Positions 6,717 through 10,196 of a DNA stretch of 10,196 nucleotides are shown in pieces; position 1 is the first letter of the stretch, and every line of letters starts with the position of its first letter. The DNA comes from Euryarchaeota archaeon UBA257 (GTDB lineage Archaea; Thermoplasmatota; Poseidoniia; Poseidoniales; Thalassarchaeaceae), in assembly GCA_002498985.1 (NCBI GenBank), contig DAJO01000021.1:1-10196 (forward strand), in the 5' to 3' direction. The notes beneath the pieces were generated by a model. That model saw only the letters and a program-made list of their open reading frames with translations. It searched no databases and had not been told where the DNA came from. The translations under genes and the position numbers were made by a program.

Positions 6717-7970
6717 ATGGATGAGAAGGACTTAATTTTTGATTGGAACGCTATTGACTATGAAATCGAGAGAAAATCTTCAAATCATCCACATGATGTA
6801 TGGTTTGATGATGAAACTCTAAGAGATGGCCTACAGAGTCCAAGTGCTAGAAATCCTACCATTGATGAAAAAATTGAATTAATTGATTATATGGAGAAGT
6901 TGGGAATTCAGAAAGTGGATTTAGGATTACCAGGAGCAGGACCATTTCATGTCAAACACATCGATTCCATGCTAACACACATGTCCGAAAATTCATACGA
7001 ATTGAGACCAGGATGTGCCGTTAGAACTGTTGTCGACGACATTAGACCTCTAGTTGATTTACAAGCTAAACATGAAAGACAAATCCAGGCAAGTGCATTT
7101 CTAGGAACCAGTCCAATCCGTCAATATACCGAGGGTTGGGACATGGATAGAATTCTTTCCACTGCTGAGAAGGCTGTAACGTTCGCAGTCGATAATGACA
7201 TACCAGTAATGTTTGTCACTGAAGATACTACTAGGAGTAAACCTGAAGAAATAAAACAAGTTTACACCAGAGCAATTGAATTAGGTGCTGACAGAATATG
7301 TGTCTGCGATACATGCGGACATGTCACCCCTAATGGGGTTAGAAAATTACTTGATTTTATTCAAAAAGAGGTGATTCCAGACTCAGGAGTTAAAAGAAGA
7401 GATATCGAAGTAAACTGGCATGGACACCAAGATAGAGGGCTAGGGGTTGCAAACAACTTAGCAGCGGTTGAAGCAGGTGCAGACGTAATACATGGAACTG
7501 CTCTTGGAGTTGGTGAGAGAGCAGGTAATGCACCTTTAGATCAAACTTTAGTGAATCTGAGTTTAATGGGAGTTATCAATAATGATTTAACCTCATTGAA
7601 TGATTATATGCGTAAAGCGCATGAATATATTGAAGTCGCTTTACCAAGAAACTATCCCGTATTTGGGAAGGATGCATTTGAAACTGGAACAGGAGTACAT
7701 GCAAGTGCTGTTGTGAAAGCCATGAAAAAAGGTGAACATTGGCTTGCAGATAGAATCTATTCAGGAGTCCCTGCTCAAGATTATGGATTAGAACAGGTGA
7801 TTCGAATTGGGCACATGAGTGGACGTTCAAATATTACATGGTGGCTGAGCAAAAATAATTATCAAATTACAGATGAATTAGTTGCTTATCTTTTCGATAT
7901 AGCCAAACAGCAAAGGAAATTAATGGACGATGAAGAAGTTCATTTAGCAATTAAAAATTGGCAAAAATAA
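6717..7970 (+). CDS. 2-isopropylmalate synthase / homocitrate synthase-family acyltransferase
   Basis: A member of the DRE-TIM (HMGL-like) family that condenses acetyl-CoA with a 2-oxo acid. Residues are numbered from the ATG at 6717 (417 residues). The N-terminal barrel motif DDETLRDGLQ (31-40) supplies the metal ligand Asp32 and Arg36. EDTTRSK is at 169-175 and CDTCGHVTPNG at 197-207. NWHGHQDRGLG (233-243) gives the metal-binding His235 and His237, and GVGERAGN (264-271) completes the metal site. A conserved GTGVHAS follows at 324-330. The HGHQDRGL form differs from the HCHNDLG seen in typical LeuA. The chain ends without the LeuA C-terminal allosteric domain (about 130 residues), so leucine feedback of the classical kind is unlikely. 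No leuB, leuC or leuD is adjacent. The substrate could be 2-oxoisovalerate, 2-oxoglutarate, pyruvate or another 2-oxo acid; the family is firm, the reaction is not. Confidence 0.82.
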   Translation: MDEKDLIFDWNAIDYEIERKSSNHPHDVWFDDETLRDGLQSPSARNPTIDEKIELIDYMEKLGIQKVDLGLPGAGPFHVKHIDSMLTHMSENSYELRPGCAVRTVVDDIRPLVDLQAKHERQIQASAFLGTSPIRQYTEGWDMDRILSTAEKAVTFAVDNDIPVMFVTEDTTRSKPEEIKQVYTRAIELGADRICVCDTCGHVTPNGVRKLLDFIQKEVIPDSGVKRRDIEVNWHGHQDRGLGVANNLAAVEAGADVIHGTALGVGERAGNAPLDQTLVNLSLMGVINNDLTSLNDYMRKAHEYIEVALPRNYPVFGKDAFETGTGVHASAVVKAMKKGEHWLADRIYSGVPAQDYGLEQVIRIGHMSGRSNITWWLSKNNYQITDELVAYLFDIAKQQRKLMDDEEVHLAIKNWQK

Positions 7971-7977
7971 CGACTTA

Positions 7978-7998
7978 TTGTTAATGCATGATTAACGA
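7978..7998 (+). terminator. Inverted repeat after the synthase-family gene (possible transcript-end hairpin)
   Basis: GTTAAT (7980-7985) and ATTAAC (7991-7996) are perfect reverse complements around GCATG. The stem can extend by one T-G and one T-A pair to 7978 and 7998. It starts eight bases after the stop at 7968-7970. The stem is AT-rich and no T-run follows, so it is not a classic terminator. It could be a 3'-end stabilising hairpin or an operator for the protease gene starting 33 bases further on. Confidence 0.25.
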
Positions 7999-8030
7999 AT
8001 ACCTAAAACCTCTACTGACATGACAAGGGT

Positions 8031-10196
8031 ATGCGAACGGCGATATTTGCGGTTTTAATATTAGTTATCGCTCCGATTTCGGGATTAGTTACTGCTGAAA
8101 ATGAAAATCAACAAAATTCTCTAGAAGATGAGCAAAACTTGATACTTCCTACATATTCAGTTGCAGTACAATTAGCATTTGAGAGAGTCTCAGATTTAGA
8201 ACAATATTCTAAAGAAGAGTTAGACAATGCAGAAGAATGGTTGATAGTTTCTACAAATAATATAGATGAACAATTGAAAATGATTCCGGAAGTAACATCC
8301 ATTCAGGAGACATCCCAATTAGAAGGAACATATATATGGAATTTTGATTCATCAGAAATAAAGATTGAAAAATTCAAAAAACTAATTGAAAATGAGGATA
8401 TTGAGTCCTTCTCCCCTCTAATTAAGAAACAGCAAATAACACGTTCAATACCCAATGACGAGGTCTTTAACGATCAATGGCATTTACAAAATACTGGACA
8501 AACATCTGGAACATCGGGAGAAGATGCAAATGTTACTTCGGTTTGGAACTCTTACACAGGTAATGGCATTATAATCAGTGTCGTTGATGATGGATTAGAC
8601 AAAGATCATCCCGATATTTCACCTAATTACTCTCCTAGTCATTCCTATGACTGGTGTAATAATGATGCAGACCCTACTCCATCTAGTAATAATGGACATG
8701 GGACAGCAGCAGGAGGTGTAGCTGCTGCTGCTGGAGATAATTCAATCCATGTAGCCGGTGCAGCTTATGATGCAACATTAGCAGGTTCAACTCTAATCGC
8801 ATGCTGGGCAGGAGATTCTACTGAAGCAAATGCATTATCTTTCATGAATAATGAGACTCATATCTACACTAACTCTTGGGGACCAAGTGATAATGGACAA
8901 ACATTAGATGCCCCCGGCCCATTAATGCTAGCAGCATTCGAAAATGATGCTTATGAGGGGAGGAACGGATTAGGAAATATCATCACTTGGGCAGCAGGCA
9001 ATGGTCTTACAAGCAATGATAATGCCAATTATGATGGATGGGCAAATAGTAGATTTACTATTGCAGTATCTGCAATTACTCATTATGGAGAACAATCATA
9101 TTATTCCGAACCAGGAGCAAGTATCTTAGTGGCAGCCCATTCAAATGGCGATGGTGAAGGTATTACTACAACTGATATTCACGATGATCCTAGCATAACT
9201 TCAGATGATGCAGGCTATGATAATGGAAATGTGACAAATAGTTTTGGAGGGACTTCCAGTGCTACTCCGCTGGCTGCGGGTGTAATAGCACTGATATTAG
9301 AAGCGAATGAAAACCTAACTTGGAGAGATGTCCAACATATATTAGTCAATAGTGCAAGAATGAATGACCCAAATGATTCAAGTTGGGAGATTAATGATGC
9401 TGGACATGATGTTTCTCATAAGTATGGTTTTGGAGCAATAGATGCCGGCGCTGCAGTCTCCTTAGCTGAGAATTGGACCAATGTAGATGAAGAATTAAAC
9501 CTAACATTTGGACCTTACTCGCCATCATTCACTATTCCGACATCAACAAATTCTTGGAGTGAATTTGATGTTCAAATTACTGATGATATTAGTTTAGAAA
9601 GCATAGATGTAGTAGTTGATATTGACCATTCGAATAGAGGCGATTTAGATATAGTATTGCAATCTCCAAATGGGACTGAGTCGTGGTTGGCTGAAGAACA
9701 TAATGATGGAGGTAATGATTATTCTAATTGGATGTTTAATACAGTTCATCACTGGGATGAAAGTAGCTTAGGAACTTGGAAATTAAAAATAAGAGATACT
9801 ACTGCTGGAACATCAGGAACATTGAACTCGTGGCAAATGATTATCCACGGTATGAACATTGATTTAGACTATGATGATGATGGAATTTCAAATGAAAACG
9901 AAACTCTAGTCTGGGGAACCGACCCTTACAACTCAGATACTGACTCAGATGGCATAAATGATTATGACGAGATATTTATTTATTTTACAAATGCAACAAT
10001 GGCTGATTCTGATTTAGATGGGTTATCAGACTCGGTTGAAATCTCAGTTCACCAAACAAATCCTAACAATGAGGATACTGACTCAGATGGGTTAAACGAT
10101 GGTGCAGAAATTAATCTCTGGCAAAGTAATCCATTAGTTTATGATGCAGATGAAGATTCCGATTTATACTACCATTTCAACGATTGTAACGACCAG
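8031..10196 (+). CDS. Secreted kexin/furin-type subtilase with P domain and calcium-binding repeats (3'-truncated)
   Basis: A predicted secreted serine protease of family S8, subfamily S8B (proprotein-convertase type); 722 residues run to the right edge with no stop. A signal peptide is likely at 1-22 (hydrophobic core after MRT, ending VTA). A pro-region (about 23-138) ends near KKQQITR. The catalytic domain (about 145-480) has Asp186 in VVDDGLD, His223 in NGHGT, oxyanion Asn324 in AAGNG and Ser409 in GGTSSATP. Long stretches such as QWHL, GLGNIITWAAGN and LTWRDVQHIL follow kexins rather than subtilisin. A P domain (about 490-608) with RGDLDIVLQSPNGT and GTWKLKIRDT follows. Four thrombospondin-3-like repeats then lead to an incomplete C-terminus, probably a surface anchor or further repeats. 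About ten N-glycosylation sequons suit an exported protein. Cys209 and Cys258 are the only cysteines in the catalytic domain. The start ATG precedes the signal peptide directly. It is separated from the upstream gene by 60 bases, so it may have its own promoter. Confidence 0.92.
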   Translation, partial: MRTAIFAVLILVIAPISGLVTAENENQQNSLEDEQNLILPTYSVAVQLAFERVSDLEQYSKEELDNAEEWLIVSTNNIDEQLKMIPEVTSIQETSQLEGTYIWNFDSSEIKIEKFKKLIENEDIESFSPLIKKQQITRSIPNDEVFNDQWHLQNTGQTSGTSGEDANVTSVWNSYTGNGIIISVVDDGLDKDHPDISPNYSPSHSYDWCNNDADPTPSSNNGHGTAAGGVAAAAGDNSIHVAGAAYDATLAGSTLIACWAGDSTEANALSFMNNETHIYTNSWGPSDNGQTLDAPGPLMLAAFENDAYEGRNGLGNIITWAAGNGLTSNDNANYDGWANSRFTIAVSAITHYGEQSYYSEPGASILVAAHSNGDGEGITTTDIHDDPSITSDDAGYDNGNVTNSFGGTSSATPLAAGVIALILEANENLTWRDVQHILVNSARMNDPNDSSWEINDAGHDVSHKYGFGAIDAGAAVSLAENWTNVDEELNLTFGPYSPSFTIPTSTNSWSEFDVQITDDISLESIDVVVDIDHSNRGDLDIVLQSPNGTESWLAEEHNDGGNDYSNWMFNTVHHWDESSLGTWKLKIRDTTAGTSGTLNSWQMIIHGMNIDLDYDDDGISNENETLVWGTDPYNSDTDSDGINDYDEIFIYFTNATMADSDLDGLSDSVEISVHQTNPNNEDTDSDGLNDGAEINLWQSNPLVYDADEDSDLYYHFNDCNDQ
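9867..10142 (+). repeat. Four tandem 23-residue DxDxDG calcium-binding repeats in the protease gene
   Basis: Units of exactly 69 bases (23 residues) begin at protein residues 613, 636, 659 and 682 with DYDDDG, DTDSDG, DSDLDG and DTDSDG. Each continues with a D/N-x-x-E turn, and three of the four end in a (T/S)(D/N)P element. They match the thrombospondin type 3-like repeat that binds calcium and stiffens extracellular proteins. A fifth unit starts in phase at residue 705 (DADEDS) but departs from the pattern before the window ends. The DNA units are diverged, so this is a protein-level repeat rather than a recent duplication. Confidence 0.85.

Noticed and set aside
7966..7975. AATAACGACT shared with 4102-4111
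   Set aside because: One copy contains the stop codon of the synthase-family gene; a single 10-base match in AT-rich DNA is not enough for a regulatory motif.

Overview
The window looks like a piece of an AT-rich, aerobic archaeal genome, most likely a marine planktonic euryarchaeon of the Marine Group II (Poseidoniales) type. Two genes point to Archaea: an archaeal-style RqcH and a short RpoK, the Rpb6-like RNA polymerase subunit. Bacterial-type enzymes for heme A synthesis and tryptophan breakdown, plus a large secreted protease with calcium-binding repeats, fit a surface-ocean heterotroph. The group name is inferred from gene content and protein style, not from a marker-gene tree.

All eight genes are on the + strand, separated by about 31 to 94 bases. 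In order: the 3' part of rqcH (2-1693, start outside the window); tryptophan 2,3-dioxygenase (1788-2864); an acetyl-CoA C-acetyltransferase-type thiolase (2917-4077); rpoK (4162-4419); heme A synthase ctaA (4457-5542); heme O synthase ctaB (5574-6647); a short 2-isopropylmalate synthase/homocitrate synthase-family enzyme (6717-7970); and a kexin/furin-type subtilase with a P domain and 23-residue calcium-binding repeats (8031 to beyond the right edge). No tRNA, rRNA, CRISPR array, insertion sequence or integrase was seen, and no intergenic gap exceeds 100 bases.

The clearest functional unit is ctaA-ctaB. CtaB farnesylates heme B to heme O, and CtaA oxidises heme O to heme A, the cofactor of aa3-type oxygen reductases. 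Both proteins keep their key residues. The junction holds a predicted hairpin that spans the ctaA stop codon and touches the ctaB ribosome binding site. The dioxygenase and thiolase are adjacent and could both serve catabolism, but nothing links them directly. RqcH and RpoK are housekeeping genes.

Translation signals are mixed. ctaB and the synthase-family gene have clear Shine-Dalgarno sequences, and these set their starts downstream of the longest open frame. The other genes have none that is obvious. The most notable gene is the terminal protease: its closest resemblance is to eukaryotic-style proprotein convertases, including the acidic residues that read basic substrates, rather than to ordinary archaeal subtilisins.
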